Source: JAVXNW01 sp036645575 (GTDB lineage: Bacteria > Bacillota > Clostridia > Christensenellales > Aristaeellaceae). Taken from it: a stretch of DNA of 50,928 nt. Under the pieces are notes generated by a model. It did no database searches and had not been told where the DNA came from. It saw only the letters and a list, made by a program, of their open reading frames with translations. A program made the translations under genes and the position numbers. Positions 32,998 to 41,913 of this stretch are shown one piece after another (position 1 is the stretch's first letter; every line of letters begins with the position of its first letter). The stretch is taken from contig JAVXNW010000003.1 in assembly GCA_036645575.1 (NCBI GenBank), positions 1-50,928 of the forward strand, given 5' to 3'.

Positions 32998-33938
32998 TCT
33001 TCTCCCGAATTTTTACTTGGTCGCTGGCCTATGCGACCATTCGCTACGCCACCCCGATCATCTATGCGGCACTGTGCGCCGCCATCACGCAACAGGCGAA
33101 CATCCTGAATATCGGAACCGAGGGCATCATGCTGGTCGGCGCGTTCACCGCCGTCGCGGTCAGCTTTCTGACCGGCTCGTGGATACTCGCGGTGCTCCTT
33201 GCCATGGTCGCCGGCCTTGTCATGGGTCTCATCATGGCGGTCGGCCACATTCGCTACAAGGCGGACAACTGCGCCATTGGTATTGGCATCAACCTATTCG
33301 CCGTCGCGATCACCAAGTTCATGCTCAACAGCGTGCTTGGCAAGAGCGGCACATTCACCGATCCCAACCTCCAAGGCATTCCCAAATTGCACTTGCCTTT
33401 TCTTGAGGGCAACGCCATCTTAAACGAGGTCTTCAACAATTGGTCGATCACGGAATGGTTCATGATCGTGCTGGTTGCGCTGGTCGCGTTCCTCTTCTAC
33501 AAGACCGCTTGGGGACTGCGCCTGCGCGCCGTGGGACAATTGCCCGCCGCCGCCCAGACCGCAGGCATCAACGTAAACGCCATGAAGTATCAGGCCATCA
33601 TCATCGCAAGCCTGATCGGCGGCCTCGCCGGCGCGCACCTATCGCTCGGCTATGCCAAGATGTTTACCGAAAATATGACCAACGGACGCGGATTCATGGG
33701 CGTCGCCGCCATGTACTTTGGCCGCGCCAACCCCGTGCTCACCGCCATTGGCTGCCTTGTCTTCGGCCTTGCCGACTCGATCGGCTCCCGCTTGCAGCCC
33801 TTCGGCGTCCCGTCACAGATCATTCTGCTCATGCCTTACGTCGTGACCATCACCGTGCTCGCCATCTCCATGGCCATTAAAAAGGCACAGGAACAGCGGA
33901 AAAAGAGCGCGCTCTATCAGCTCCAGCCCACCCGCTAA
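32994..33938 (+). CDS. nucleoside-type ABC importer permease 2 (NupQ/YufQ-like)
   Basis: A 314-residue second permease of the same BPD_transp_2 type. It starts with helix YATPIIYAALCAAITQQANILNIGTEGIMLVGAF, the conserved NIGxEGxMLxGA motif of this family. Later helices include IIIASLIGGLAGAHLSLGY and GFMGVAAMYFGRANPVLTAIGCLVFGLAD. Overlap with the upstream gene is ATGA. After it 107 bp separate it from the nucleoside hydrolase gene; I see no terminator there, so read-through is plausible. Confidence 0.92.
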   Translation: MIFSRIFTWSLAYATIRYATPIIYAALCAAITQQANILNIGTEGIMLVGAFTAVAVSFLTGSWILAVLLAMVAGLVMGLIMAVGHIRYKADNCAIGIGINLFAVAITKFMLNSVLGKSGTFTDPNLQGIPKLHLPFLEGNAILNEVFNNWSITEWFMIVLVALVAFLFYKTAWGLRLRAVGQLPAAAQTAGINVNAMKYQAIIIASLIGGLAGAHLSLGYAKMFTENMTNGRGFMGVAAMYFGRANPVLTAIGCLVFGLADSIGSRLQPFGVPSQIILLMPYVVTITVLAISMAIKKAQEQRKKSALYQLQPTR

Positions 33939-34066
33939 CCAAGCCGCCCTCCACACCACCCCCTCGAGATGTACGTTAATGCTGCGGTGTTCTCACGCAT
34001 CTCCCTATAGGTTGGGGCGAGGTTGGGAGAGGGCGGGCGAACACCATGAAAGAGAGGTTCCTGCAA

Positions 34067-35002
34067 ATGAATAGACAAAAATTGATTCTGGACTGCGATC
34101 CTGGCCACGACGACGCGGTCGCCATCATGCTGGCCGCTGGAAGCCCCGAACTTGAATTGCTCGGCATTACCGTGGTCTCCGGCAATCAGACAATCGAAAA
34201 AACCGCAAACAATGGGCTGCACGTCTGCCAGCATTTGAACATCGATGTGCCCGTCTATGCAGGCAGTGCCCAGCCGATGGTGCGCAATCGCCCGCCCATC
34301 GCGGACGATATCCACGGACAAACCGGTCTGGATGGGCCTGTATTCGCTCCCCTCAATCGGAAACTGCAGCCGGAACACGCCGTCCTCTACTTGATCGATA
34401 CGCTGGATCGCTCCGATGGCGATATCACCGTCGTCACCACGGGACCGATGACCAACCTCGCCATGGCCATGCGCCTCCAGCCGCGCATTGTGCCCAAAAT
34501 CAAGCAGATCGTCTTCATGGGCGGCACCTATGGCTTGGGCAATGTGACGCCCGCCGCCGAGTTCAACATCGTCACCGACGCGGAAGCCGCCTATGTCGTC
34601 TTTACCTGCGGACGCCCGCTGACCATGGTCGGCTTGGATGTTACACGCAAGGTGCTCTGCTTGCCCGCCATCATTGACCGTATGCAGCGCCTCAATACCA
34701 AGTCCGCAACCCTCTTTGCCGACATGATGCGCTTCTTTAACCAGACCCAGAAGGCCGTCTTCGGCTGGGAGGGCGGGCCGCTTCACGACCCCGTCACCAT
34801 TGCCTACCTCCTCGACCCCACATTGCTCACCATTCGACCCATGCACGCACAGGTCGATCTGCGCAGCACCGACAGCTATGGCCGCACCAATTGCGACTTT
34901 TTCGGCTATCAACACAACACGCCCAATGTCGATGTCGCCATCGATATCGACGTTCAAAAATTCTGGAACATCGTTGAAAAGGGGCTGCGCAATCATGATT
35001 GA
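34067..35002 (+). CDS. nucleoside hydrolase (IunH/RihA family)
   Basis: The enzyme splits ribonucleosides to ribose and free base. It is a 311-residue protein with the calcium-binding N-terminal motif LDCDPGHDDA (D9, D11, D15, D16), the mid-region TTGPMTNLAMA, FMGGTYGLGNVTPAAEFN and a C-terminal LHDPVTIAYLL with the family His and Asp. I prefer ATG 34067 (AGAGAGG 9 nt upstream, and it matches the usual short N-terminus); ATG 34046 adds seven residues and also has a G-rich site. Base specificity cannot be read. Its position after a BMP importer gives an import-then-cleave pathway. It overlaps the next gene by 8 bp. Confidence 0.93.
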   Translation: MNRQKLILDCDPGHDDAVAIMLAAGSPELELLGITVVSGNQTIEKTANNGLHVCQHLNIDVPVYAGSAQPMVRNRPPIADDIHGQTGLDGPVFAPLNRKLQPEHAVLYLIDTLDRSDGDITVVTTGPMTNLAMAMRLQPRIVPKIKQIVFMGGTYGLGNVTPAAEFNIVTDAEAAYVVFTCGRPLTMVGLDVTRKVLCLPAIIDRMQRLNTKSATLFADMMRFFNQTQKAVFGWEGGPLHDPVTIAYLLDPTLLTIRPMHAQVDLRSTDSYGRTNCDFFGYQHNTPNVDVAIDIDVQKFWNIVEKGLRNHD

Positions 35003-36263
35003 GCGCTTGAAACAGACGCTTGAGCGCAATCGCGACGCGTACCTCAAGCCGCTGACCGAGCTCGTCGCGATCGATACGCATTGCCTCGGGCATGGCGTTG
35101 CGGGCGGGCTGGAAAAGGGTGGACAGGATTATATGGCGGAGCTACTTTCGCGCATGGGCGCCACCGTGCGCCGCGCACCGATGGCCGAACAGGACATTCA
35201 AGCGGCCATGGCACGCCATCACGAGGGCAATCCGAACCACAACTACGACGGGCGCGACAACGTCTATGGACGATTCCCCGGCGCGGGCGGGCGCAGCCTC
35301 CTATTTAACGGACACATGGATACCATGCCCGCCGGAAACCAAGCGGACTGGACCTACAACCCGCACACGCCCACGATTTCAGGCGGCAAACTATACGGAC
35401 TGGGCGCCTGCGATATGAAAGGCGGATTGGTCGCCGCTGTCATGGCCGTGCAGTTGCTCAAAGATGCGGGCATTCCACTGCCCGGCGACGTGCACATCGC
35501 CTCGGTCGCCGACGAGGAGGGCGGCGGGAACGGCTCCATCGCCGCCGCAATGCAGGGCGTCAAGGCTGACGCCGTCGTCGTCTGCGAGTGCTCCGACCGC
35601 GAACTCATCGCCGCGCACATGGGGTTTGTCTTCTTCCGCGTCGAGGTCGTCGGGCAGGCGTGCCATTCCGGCGCAAAATGGCTGGGCGTGAGCGCCATTG
35701 AAAAGGCAACCGCGCTGATTGACGCGCTCAATGCACTCGAACACCGGTGGCTATTGCGCTACAAGCACCCGCTCTTGCCCGCGCCGAACCTGAACGTCGG
35801 CGTCATTCGAGGCGGAACCGCCGGCTCCACCGTTGCGGGCGAGTGCCTATTCGAGGTGTGCGTGCACTACCTGCCGGGCGTCATGAACCACGATCAGGTC
35901 GTGCGCGAGTTCCGCGAGGCCATCGACTGGGCCGCCAACGGCGATCCTTGGCTTGCTACACACCGGCCCCGCCTCACCGTCTATCAGTCGGGCGGTGCCT
36001 TTGAAATGGACCTTGAGCACCCCTTTACCCGCGCCTTCTGCGACGCGATCAGTGCCGTCCAGGCGCGCCCCGCCAAGGTTGTCGGAAGCCCCGCCGGCTG
36101 CGACAGCCGGGTGTGGCGCAATATCGCCGGCTGCCCCACGCTACAATACGGACCGGGCGCCCTCGCGCAATGCCACGCCGTCAACGAGTACGTGCCCCTT
36201 GCAGACTACTACGACGCGATCCTCACCTACGCCTGCCTGATACTCGCTTGGGGCAATCCATGA
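34995..36263 (+). CDS. M20-family metallohydrolase (ArgE/DapE-like)
   Basis: A 422-residue zinc-dependent peptidase/deacylase of family M20. The metal site is visible: H107-x-D109 (NGHMDTMP), D140 (GACDMKGG), the general base E174 next to E175 (ADEEGGG), and a distal ligand region near CECSDRE. A dimerisation/lid domain covers about 215-330. A conserved C-terminal His is plausible in ALAQCHAVNEY. The ATG at 34995 overlaps the nucleoside hydrolase stop by 8 bp, so a longer frame from 34800 is rejected. M20 members also include allantoate and ureidopropionate amidohydrolases, but the substrate here is not assignable. Confidence 0.88.
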   Translation: MIERLKQTLERNRDAYLKPLTELVAIDTHCLGHGVAGGLEKGGQDYMAELLSRMGATVRRAPMAEQDIQAAMARHHEGNPNHNYDGRDNVYGRFPGAGGRSLLFNGHMDTMPAGNQADWTYNPHTPTISGGKLYGLGACDMKGGLVAAVMAVQLLKDAGIPLPGDVHIASVADEEGGGNGSIAAAMQGVKADAVVVCECSDRELIAAHMGFVFFRVEVVGQACHSGAKWLGVSAIEKATALIDALNALEHRWLLRYKHPLLPAPNLNVGVIRGGTAGSTVAGECLFEVCVHYLPGVMNHDQVVREFREAIDWAANGDPWLATHRPRLTVYQSGGAFEMDLEHPFTRAFCDAISAVQARPAKVVGSPAGCDSRVWRNIAGCPTLQYGPGALAQCHAVNEYVPLADYYDAILTYACLILAWGNP

Positions 36264-36327
36264 ACCATCCGCGAACCATCGGAGACCCGGAAAGACAAAA
36301 TGAAACGACAAGACGGAGGAAGACAAC

Positions 36328-37077
36328 ATGGCAAAAAAAGTGCTGCTGGCGGGGGAATCTTGGACCAGCTATACCACCCACGTCAAGGGGTTTGACGCGT
36401 TCTACACGTCTGTCTACGAGGAGGGCGCGGACACGCTGATCGCCGCGCTCGAGGGGGCCGGATATGAGGTCACCTTCCTGCCCAACCATGTGGCGCCCAC
36501 CAAGTTCCCCTTTACCGTCGAGGGACTCAATGCCTACGACTGCGTGATCCTCTCCGACATCGGCTCCAATACGCTCCTATTGCACCCCGACACCTTCGCG
36601 CACAGCGCGCGCATGCCCAACCGCTGCCAGACCATTCGCGACTATGTGCGCGTGGGCGGCGCGTTTTTGATGATCGGCGGATACATGGCATTCTCCGGCG
36701 TGGACGCCAAGGCCAAGTATGGCCAGACCGCCATTTCCGAGGTGCTGCCGATCACCTGCCTGGAGACCGACGACCTGATGGAACACCCCGAGGGCGTCAC
36801 CCCGATATTGCGCCACGAGCACCCCGCGCTCAAAGACGTGCCCGCCGATTGGCCGCACTTCTTGGGCTACAACAAGACGCGCGTGCGCCCGGGCAGCGAC
36901 GTCGTCATGACCATTGAGGGCGATCCCTTCCTCGCGTTTGCTGATTTCGGCTGCGGCCGCTCCGGCATGTTCGCCTCCGACTGCGCGCCGCACTGGGGGC
37001 CGCCCGAGTTTGTCAATTGGGCCGGGTACAACCCGCTCTGGAAGGGCATTGTGGACTACCTGACCGAAAAAAGATGA
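36328..37077 (+). CDS. GATase1-like (putative glutamine amidotransferase, PF07090 type) protein
   Basis: A 249-residue cytoplasmic protein with a class I glutamine-amidotransferase-like fold of the uncharacterised PF07090 type. Visible marks are VLLAGESWTSY at the start, YDCVILSDIGSNTLLL, RDYVRVGGAFLMIGGYMAFSG and FGCGRSGMFASDCAPHW. There is no nucleophile-elbow GxCxG Cys in the usual place, and the function of the family is not known. GACGGAGG precedes the ATG. The stop overlaps the next start (ATGA). It lies between two M20 genes in the nucleoside locus, so a step in the same pathway is inferred. Confidence 0.75.
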   Translation: MAKKVLLAGESWTSYTTHVKGFDAFYTSVYEEGADTLIAALEGAGYEVTFLPNHVAPTKFPFTVEGLNAYDCVILSDIGSNTLLLHPDTFAHSARMPNRCQTIRDYVRVGGAFLMIGGYMAFSGVDAKAKYGQTAISEVLPITCLETDDLMEHPEGVTPILRHEHPALKDVPADWPHFLGYNKTRVRPGSDVVMTIEGDPFLAFADFGCGRSGMFASDCAPHWGPPEFVNWAGYNPLWKGIVDYLTEKR

Positions 37078-38210
37078 ATGCGCTATTGAGCGATCTCCTC
37101 AACATCGACACCCAGAACCCGCCCGGGCACGAGCGCGCCCTATGCGCCTACATCGAGGCGTATCTGAAGGATGCGGGATGCCCGGTCGTCGTTCAGGAAC
37201 TTGGCAGTGGCCGCGCAAACATCGTGTCGCGCATTCCGGGCGTCAGGCACGAGGGCGCGCTGTGCCTAAACGGCCACTTGGACACCGTGCCGCACGGCGA
37301 CGAGGGGTGGCTGACGAAGCCCGGCGTGGCTGTGTGCCGGGATGGCCGGCTCTACGCGCGCGGCGCAAGCGACATGAAGAGCGGCCTTGCCGCGCTGCTA
37401 TACGCCTTTGCCGCTTTTGCGCGGAAGGGCGTTCGCCCGGATCGCGATATCCTCTTTACCGGCACGGCGGACGAAGAATCGGGCGGCATGGGCGCTAGGG
37501 CGCTATGCGAATCCGGATTGATCGACGACGTGAGCGAGATATTGATCGGCGAACCGACCGGGTGTGCCCTTGGTTTGGCCGCCAAGGGCGCGCTGTGGCT
37601 GAAGGTCTGCGTGACCGGCCGCGCGAGCCACGGCGCGTATCCCGAGCGCGGCGTCAACGCGATCGACGCCGCCTATCGCTTTGCCGACGGCGTGCGCGCG
37701 CTACTTTCGGGGCACACCCACGCGCTGCTCTCGCCCGCGACGGCGACCGTCACCGGGATCAGCGGCGGCATTCGCCCCAACATGGTGCCCGACCGGGCGG
37801 AACTGGTGATGGATGTGCGCACGACGCCCGATATGGATCACGGCGCGCTCCTGAAATCGCTCCAGACGCTGATCGAGGGCATGCGCCGCGAAAGCGAAAA
37901 CTTGAACCTGACCCTTGAGGTGCTCAACAACCGTATGCCGGTGGAGGCGCGCGCGGACTGTCGGCTGGCCCGAAATATGGATCAATGCTGGCAGGCGGTT
38001 TCGGGCGCGCCCGCGCGCGAGACCGGTCTGGGCTTTTTCAGCGACGGATCGATCTTCCTGCGCCATCGCCCCTACGACATCCTGCTCTTTGGCCCCGGCG
38101 ACAGCGATCAGGCGCACACGCCCAACGAGTCGGTTGCGCTGGACGCATACCACCGCGCGACGCAGGCCTTTGAGCGGTTGCTTGCGCGCGAGGCGCACGC
38201 AAGCGCATAG
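37074..38210 (+). CDS. second M20-family metallohydrolase (ArgE/DapE-like)
   Basis: A 378-residue M20 enzyme, distinct from the one at 34995. The zinc ligands and base are in place: H68-x-D70 (NGHLDTVP), D100 (RGASDMKSG), E134-E135 (TADEESGG), and IGEPTG follows as the next ligand region. A lid domain lies near 175-290, and the C-terminus has a final ligand candidate in QAHTPNESV. It begins on the ATGA overlap with the GATase1-like gene, so an in-frame longer start at 37017 is not needed. It is shorter than its neighbour and resembles DapE/ArgE deacylases. Terminator hairpins follow at once. The pair suggests two successive hydrolytic steps; substrates unknown. Confidence 0.87.
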   Translation: MNALLSDLLNIDTQNPPGHERALCAYIEAYLKDAGCPVVVQELGSGRANIVSRIPGVRHEGALCLNGHLDTVPHGDEGWLTKPGVAVCRDGRLYARGASDMKSGLAALLYAFAAFARKGVRPDRDILFTGTADEESGGMGARALCESGLIDDVSEILIGEPTGCALGLAAKGALWLKVCVTGRASHGAYPERGVNAIDAAYRFADGVRALLSGHTHALLSPATATVTGISGGIRPNMVPDRAELVMDVRTTPDMDHGALLKSLQTLIEGMRRESENLNLTLEVLNNRMPVEARADCRLARNMDQCWQAVSGAPARETGLGFFSDGSIFLRHRPYDILLFGPGDSDQAHTPNESVALDAYHRATQAFERLLAREAHASA

Positions 38211-38218
38211 GATCATCA

Positions 38219-38311
38219 AGCCGCGAGGGTGCCCGCGGCTTTTTGTACGGGAGACTGGCGGCAAGCTTTGCGCAAGCCGCAAAGGTGCCCGCGGATTTTT
38301 GTACCGGAGAC
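38219..38311 (+). terminator. terminator with a decayed tandem duplicate
   Basis: AGCCGCG (38219-38225) and CGCGGCT (38234-38240) form a stem followed by TTTT, 8 bp after the M20 stop: a good terminator. The same 35-bp block recurs 56 bp later (38276-38311) with a stem reduced to CCGC/GCGG but T5 retained. The rest of 38312-38534 shows no gene that I can support. Confidence 0.75.
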
Positions 38312-38550
38312 CGCATGGCATTTGTTTTTATCGGGGTATCGCGCGCCCTGCGGGCGGGCACAATGGCAATGACGACAACGCAAGCTTCCCCGTGCCGTGC
38401 GGCCATCAAGCGCTGCGCCAAGGATCCTCTTAACGCCTAGGCATCAAAAAAGCAGGGCGGGACAGGGCTCATCGCGGTGCTCAAAAGGGCGAAATGGAAG
38501 GCAGTGCCAAGGGACGCGGGGATGGATGAGATGAAAGGGAGGTGCGATGA

Positions 38551-39377
38551 ATGGATGGATTGATTTTTGCGGATCGATTTTTGGGAAAGACGATGATCAT
38601 CACCGGCGCGGCGAGCGGGATTGGGCGTGCGACCGCGCTGCGCGCGGCGCGCGAGGGCGCAAAGGTGGTGCTGGTGGACCGGAAAAAAGAGGAAGGCACG
38701 CAGGTTGCACGCGAAATTCAGGCGTCAGGCGGCGAGGGACACTTTCTTTGGCTGGATCTGACACACCCGGGCGCGGCGGAGGAGATGGTCGATTTTGCCG
38801 TGCGCACGTTTGGGAAACTGGACATCGCCATCAACAACGCGGGCGTGATGGGCAGCCCTAGCCCCGCGCACCTGCTGCAAAAAAAGACCTCGACTACACG
38901 ATGGACAACAACTTTGTGACCGTGTTTTACAGCTGCCGGGCGGAACTTGCGCACTTTGTCGAGCGCGGCGCGGGCGGCGTGATCGTCAACAACGCCTCCA
39001 TTGCCGGCCTCACCGGCCTGCCCGGACACCCCGCCTATGTAGCGTCCAAGCACGCGGTCAACGGCCTCACCCGCAACCTCGCCCTAGACTACGCGAGATT
39101 CGGCATTCGCGTAAACTCGGTCAACCCTGCGGGCACCAACACCCCGATGATTGAGGAGGCCGCCGCCTTTGTCAAGGCCGGTCTCGAGCGAGCCATATCG
39201 CAGGGCGTCGATCCCGCACAGGCCCAGTCGATGGCGGGGCAAAAGACCCAGACGATGCAAAAGCGCGACGCCGAGGCCTTCGAGCAGGCCGCCTCCATCC
39301 TGTTCCTCGCGAGCGAAGACGCCTCGCACATCACCGGCACCCTCTTCGCAACCGACGGAGGCTGGACCGCATTTTAA
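38551..39377 (+). pseudogene. short-chain dehydrogenase/reductase interrupted by a frameshift at an A7 tract
   Basis: Two frames together make one SDR oxidoreductase of about 275 residues. The first (38551-38919) has the NAD(P)-binding GxxxGxG (TGAASGIG) and NNAG. The second, continuing from the A7 run, has NNASIAG with the catalytic Ser, YVASK with Tyr and Lys, and the C-terminal DGGW. They join at 38879-38885, where seven A residues put the reading frame off by one; eight would restore ...QKKDLDYTMDNNF. The A7-G context in the zero frame is A-AAA-AAG, the slippery heptamer of dnaX. This may be a true frameshift, an assembly error or recoding. AAAGGGAGGTG precedes the ATG. The substrate is unknown. 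Confidence 0.85.
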
Positions 39378-39401
39378 TGGCCGAAAGGACGCAAGCGCTC
39401 C

Positions 39402-40778
39402 ATGGGAAAAACCAAGCCGACCAACGAGCAGATTCTATCGGAAATGCCCACTGCCCGCGCCATACGCAGGCTGGCGGTTCCGGCCATCATGGGAACCCTC
39501 ATCACCGCGGTTTACAATCTGGTGGACACCGCCTTCATCGGAATGCTTCACGCAACCGAGGCGCTCTCGGCCATCGCCATCGCCTTTCCCATCATGGCGC
39601 TGCTCAACGCGATCGGGCAAATATTGGGCGTGGGCGCCGCCGCCTGCATCGGCATTGCGCTGGGCGCGAAGCGCCAAAGGCAGGCGGGCGAGATCGCGAC
39701 CACGGTGATCGTCCTGTCGCTCGTGTGCGGCGCGGCCTTTGCCGCGCTGGGCCTCTTTTTTCAGACGCCGATCTTTCGCTTTTTCGGCGCGTCCGACGCG
39801 GTGCTTCCCTACGCGCGCCAATACGGCACGTGGATGTACGTGGGCGCGATCTTTACGATTCCCAACCAAGCGCTCAACAACGTCGCGCGCGCCGAGACCA
39901 ATGCCAAGCTGAGCGCCGTCGCGCTGGGCGTCGGCGCGCTGGTAAACCTGATCCTCGACCCGCTCTTCATGTTTGATTTCGGGATGGGACTGGGCATTGC
40001 CGGCGCGTCGATCGCCACCCTCATCGCCCAAGGCGTGAGTTTTGCGCTGCTCATGGGCTATTTCCTGCGCGGAAAGGCGCTCTTGCGCCTCACGCGAACC
40101 GCCTTTCGCCCCACGCGCAAGATGCTGTGGGACGTACTCAAGACCGGATCGCCCTCGGGCGCGTCTCAGGTGCTGGTCTCCCTGTCGGTCGCGGTCACCA
40201 ATGTGGTCGCGGCGGGCTACGGCGACTTTGTGGTCGCCGCATTGGGCGTGGTGCTCAAGGTGATCTCCTTTGGCCAGTTCATCATCTTTGGCTACGTGCA
40301 GGGCTTTCAGCCGATCGCCAGTTACAGTTTCGGCGCGAAGAATCACGCGCGCCTCGCGCAGGCCTTTCGAGACGCGCTCAAGTTTGTCGTCCTCACCTGC
40401 GGGCTGATGACCATCGTGTACATTGCGCTTAGATACCCGATTCTGCGCGTGTTTTCGCAGGACCCTTCCGTGCTCGCGGTCGCCGCACCCATTCTGGTTT
40501 CGCAGGTGCTCCTCTATGTCGCAATGGGCGTCGTGATATTGATGACCGCGCTCTTTCAGTCGATCGACCGTGGGCTTCAGGGCATTGTCCTGTCAATTGC
40601 CCGTCAGGGCATCTTCTTTTTCCCGCTGCTCTTTCTCTTTACCCGCTATTGGGGCCTCGCCGGGCTTTACTTTACGCAGCCCGCGTCCGATCTGCTTTCG
40701 CTGGCCTTGGCCTTTTTGCTCTACCGACGCGTCAAACGCCACCTGTCGAGCGCCCCTCAAAAAGCGTCTGGGAAATGA
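39402..40778 (+). CDS. MATE-family multidrug exporter
   Basis: A 458-residue polytopic protein with twelve predicted helices in two homologous halves. Family marks are RRLAVPAIMGTLITAVYNLVDTAFIG, a typical MATE start with the PAIMGTL and NLVDTAFIG elements, AFPIMALLNAIGQILGVGAAACIGIALGA in half one, and GYVQGFQPIASYSFGAKNHAR in half two. MATE proteins export drugs or cations by Na+ or H+ antiport. The ribosome site is GAAAGGA about 11 nt upstream. It starts 25 bp after the SDR gene and may share its transcript. Substrate unknown. Confidence 0.93.
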   Translation: MGKTKPTNEQILSEMPTARAIRRLAVPAIMGTLITAVYNLVDTAFIGMLHATEALSAIAIAFPIMALLNAIGQILGVGAAACIGIALGAKRQRQAGEIATTVIVLSLVCGAAFAALGLFFQTPIFRFFGASDAVLPYARQYGTWMYVGAIFTIPNQALNNVARAETNAKLSAVALGVGALVNLILDPLFMFDFGMGLGIAGASIATLIAQGVSFALLMGYFLRGKALLRLTRTAFRPTRKMLWDVLKTGSPSGASQVLVSLSVAVTNVVAAGYGDFVVAALGVVLKVISFGQFIIFGYVQGFQPIASYSFGAKNHARLAQAFRDALKFVVLTCGLMTIVYIALRYPILRVFSQDPSVLAVAAPILVSQVLLYVAMGVVILMTALFQSIDRGLQGIVLSIARQGIFFFPLLFLFTRYWGLAGLYFTQPASDLLSLALAFLLYRRVKRHLSSAPQKASGK

Positions 40779-40943
40779 CGCGGACGACGCGGTTTTCACG
40801 GAGGCAGCGCAAAAAACCGGGTTGAGCGCGCGTGCGATCGCGGAACGCGCCCCTTGGCGCTTTTGCCGCGCGCTTTTATCGCTCGACGATCGCGGCATCG
40901 TCATGTCCTTTCCGCTTGACACGCCGAATGCGCCAAGCCCGGC

Positions 40944-41273
40944 TCATCGGCACAGGTTGCCGGGGTTTACGCAATGCGGGGCGCGCAGACACAGCGAAGT
41001 CGCGTCGCCCACATCGGCATTGGCGCCGTAGCGCACCGGGATTCGGACGCAGAGCGTCTGCGTAATCGTGATTTCGCATCCGCAGCAGCAGTTGCCGCCC
41101 GGGCATGGGCGCAGCGAGACGACTGGCTCCCCGCAGCATTCCGTCGTCAAGTCCCCGACGATCGCGTAGGGCTTGAGCTTTAGCGGAACGCTCACATCCA
41201 CATATTGCGCGGCGACGCTTGTGCAGTTTAGGCCGTCCTGCTCGCACGCGCAGTGCCTAGCGGACTCATCCAT
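40944..41273 (-). CDS. small Cys-rich protein B, paralogue of its neighbour, function unknown
   Basis: I do not recognise a named family. The 109-residue protein is rich in Cys (15) and begins MDESARHCACEQDG. It has a repeat-like layout: VDVSVPLKLKPYAIVGD, CCGEPVV, a Cys-rich CPGGNCCCGC, then ITITQTLCVRIPVRYGANADVGD. This matches protein A (41266-41643) segment by segment, so the two are tandem duplicates. No signal peptide or membrane helix. I chose ATG 41273 because it overlaps protein A's end by 8 bp; the longer frame is protein A's shadow. Cys-rich small proteins of this kind occur in spore coats, which is an analogy only. Confidence 0.7.
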   Translation of the reverse strand: MDESARHCACEQDGLNCTSVAAQYVDVSVPLKLKPYAIVGDLTTECCGEPVVSLRPCPGGNCCCGCEITITQTLCVRIPVRYGANADVGDATSLCLRAPHCVNPGNLCR

Positions 41274-41643
41274 TGTTGCGCGGGGTGTCGGGGACGGCCG
41301 GGGTGACCGGGGTCGGGACGCGGCCGCAGTCGGAGCAGATGTCGTTGGCCGATGCGCCGTTGCAGTTGACGAACGTGTCGCCGACCGAGGCGGTTGCGCC
41401 AAAGTCCACCGGGACCGCAACGCAGATGTCCTGGCTGATCGTAAAAGCGCAGGTACCGTTTTTGACGCCGTTGCAGGTGTTTTTCCCAGACACCACGATG
41501 GGGCTGCCGCAGCAGATCGTCTGGGTGGTGCCGGTCGTGGCAAAGGGCGTGACGGTCACCGGGACGCAGATCGAGGCGGATTGGTAGCCGACCGCCGGGC
41601 AGGTATGCGGCTCCGTCGAGGGATGAGGTAAATTGTCAGGCAT
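41266..41643 (-). CDS. small Cys-rich protein A, function unknown
   Basis: A 125-residue protein with 9 cysteines and no signal peptide or helix. Its two beta-like halves, SICVPVTVTPFATTG...TICCGSPIVV and CAFTISQDICVAVPVDFGATASVGD, parallel those of protein B. The C-terminus is Pro/Val/Thr-rich (TPVTPAVPDTP). AAAGGAG precedes the ATG by 7-8 nt, a good site, so it is genuine and probably the first gene of a two-gene operon. Possible role as a cross-linked structural (for example spore-surface) protein is inferred from composition only. Confidence 0.72.
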   Translation of the reverse strand: MPDNLPHPSTEPHTCPAVGYQSASICVPVTVTPFATTGTTQTICCGSPIVVSGKNTCNGVKNGTCAFTISQDICVAVPVDFGATASVGDTFVNCNGASANDICSDCGRVPTPVTPAVPDTPRNNG

Positions 41644-41841
41644 AAAAAAGCTCCTTTCAAGGTGATATTGCGGAAGGGATCGGGCGATCCTGTCGCGTGA
41701 GACGCCCGCCGCCTTCGCTCCATCCTATGCGCCGCTGCCCCAATAAGAAGCGCCTACCCCGAAAAAAAGGCTTGCTTTGCCGCTTGAAAAAAGGCGGATG
41801 GCCAAATGTTACGCATACGGGAAGAAAGAAAGCGGCTGAAC

Positions 41842-41885
41842 GGACCTGCCCCAAAGGGCGTTTATTCGCCGTTTGGGACAGGTCC
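41842..41885. terminator. long hairpin downstream of the GGDEF gene
   Basis: A 14-bp stem with one mismatch (41842-41855 with 41872-41885) plus inner GGCG/CGCC (41857-41870) lies 29 bp beyond the minus-strand GGDEF stop. No T-run follows on either strand. It could end or stabilise that transcript. I see no supported gene in 41644-41913. Confidence 0.6.
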
Positions 41886-41913
41886 ATGCCTCGTTTTCGC
41901 GCAGATACCGGCG

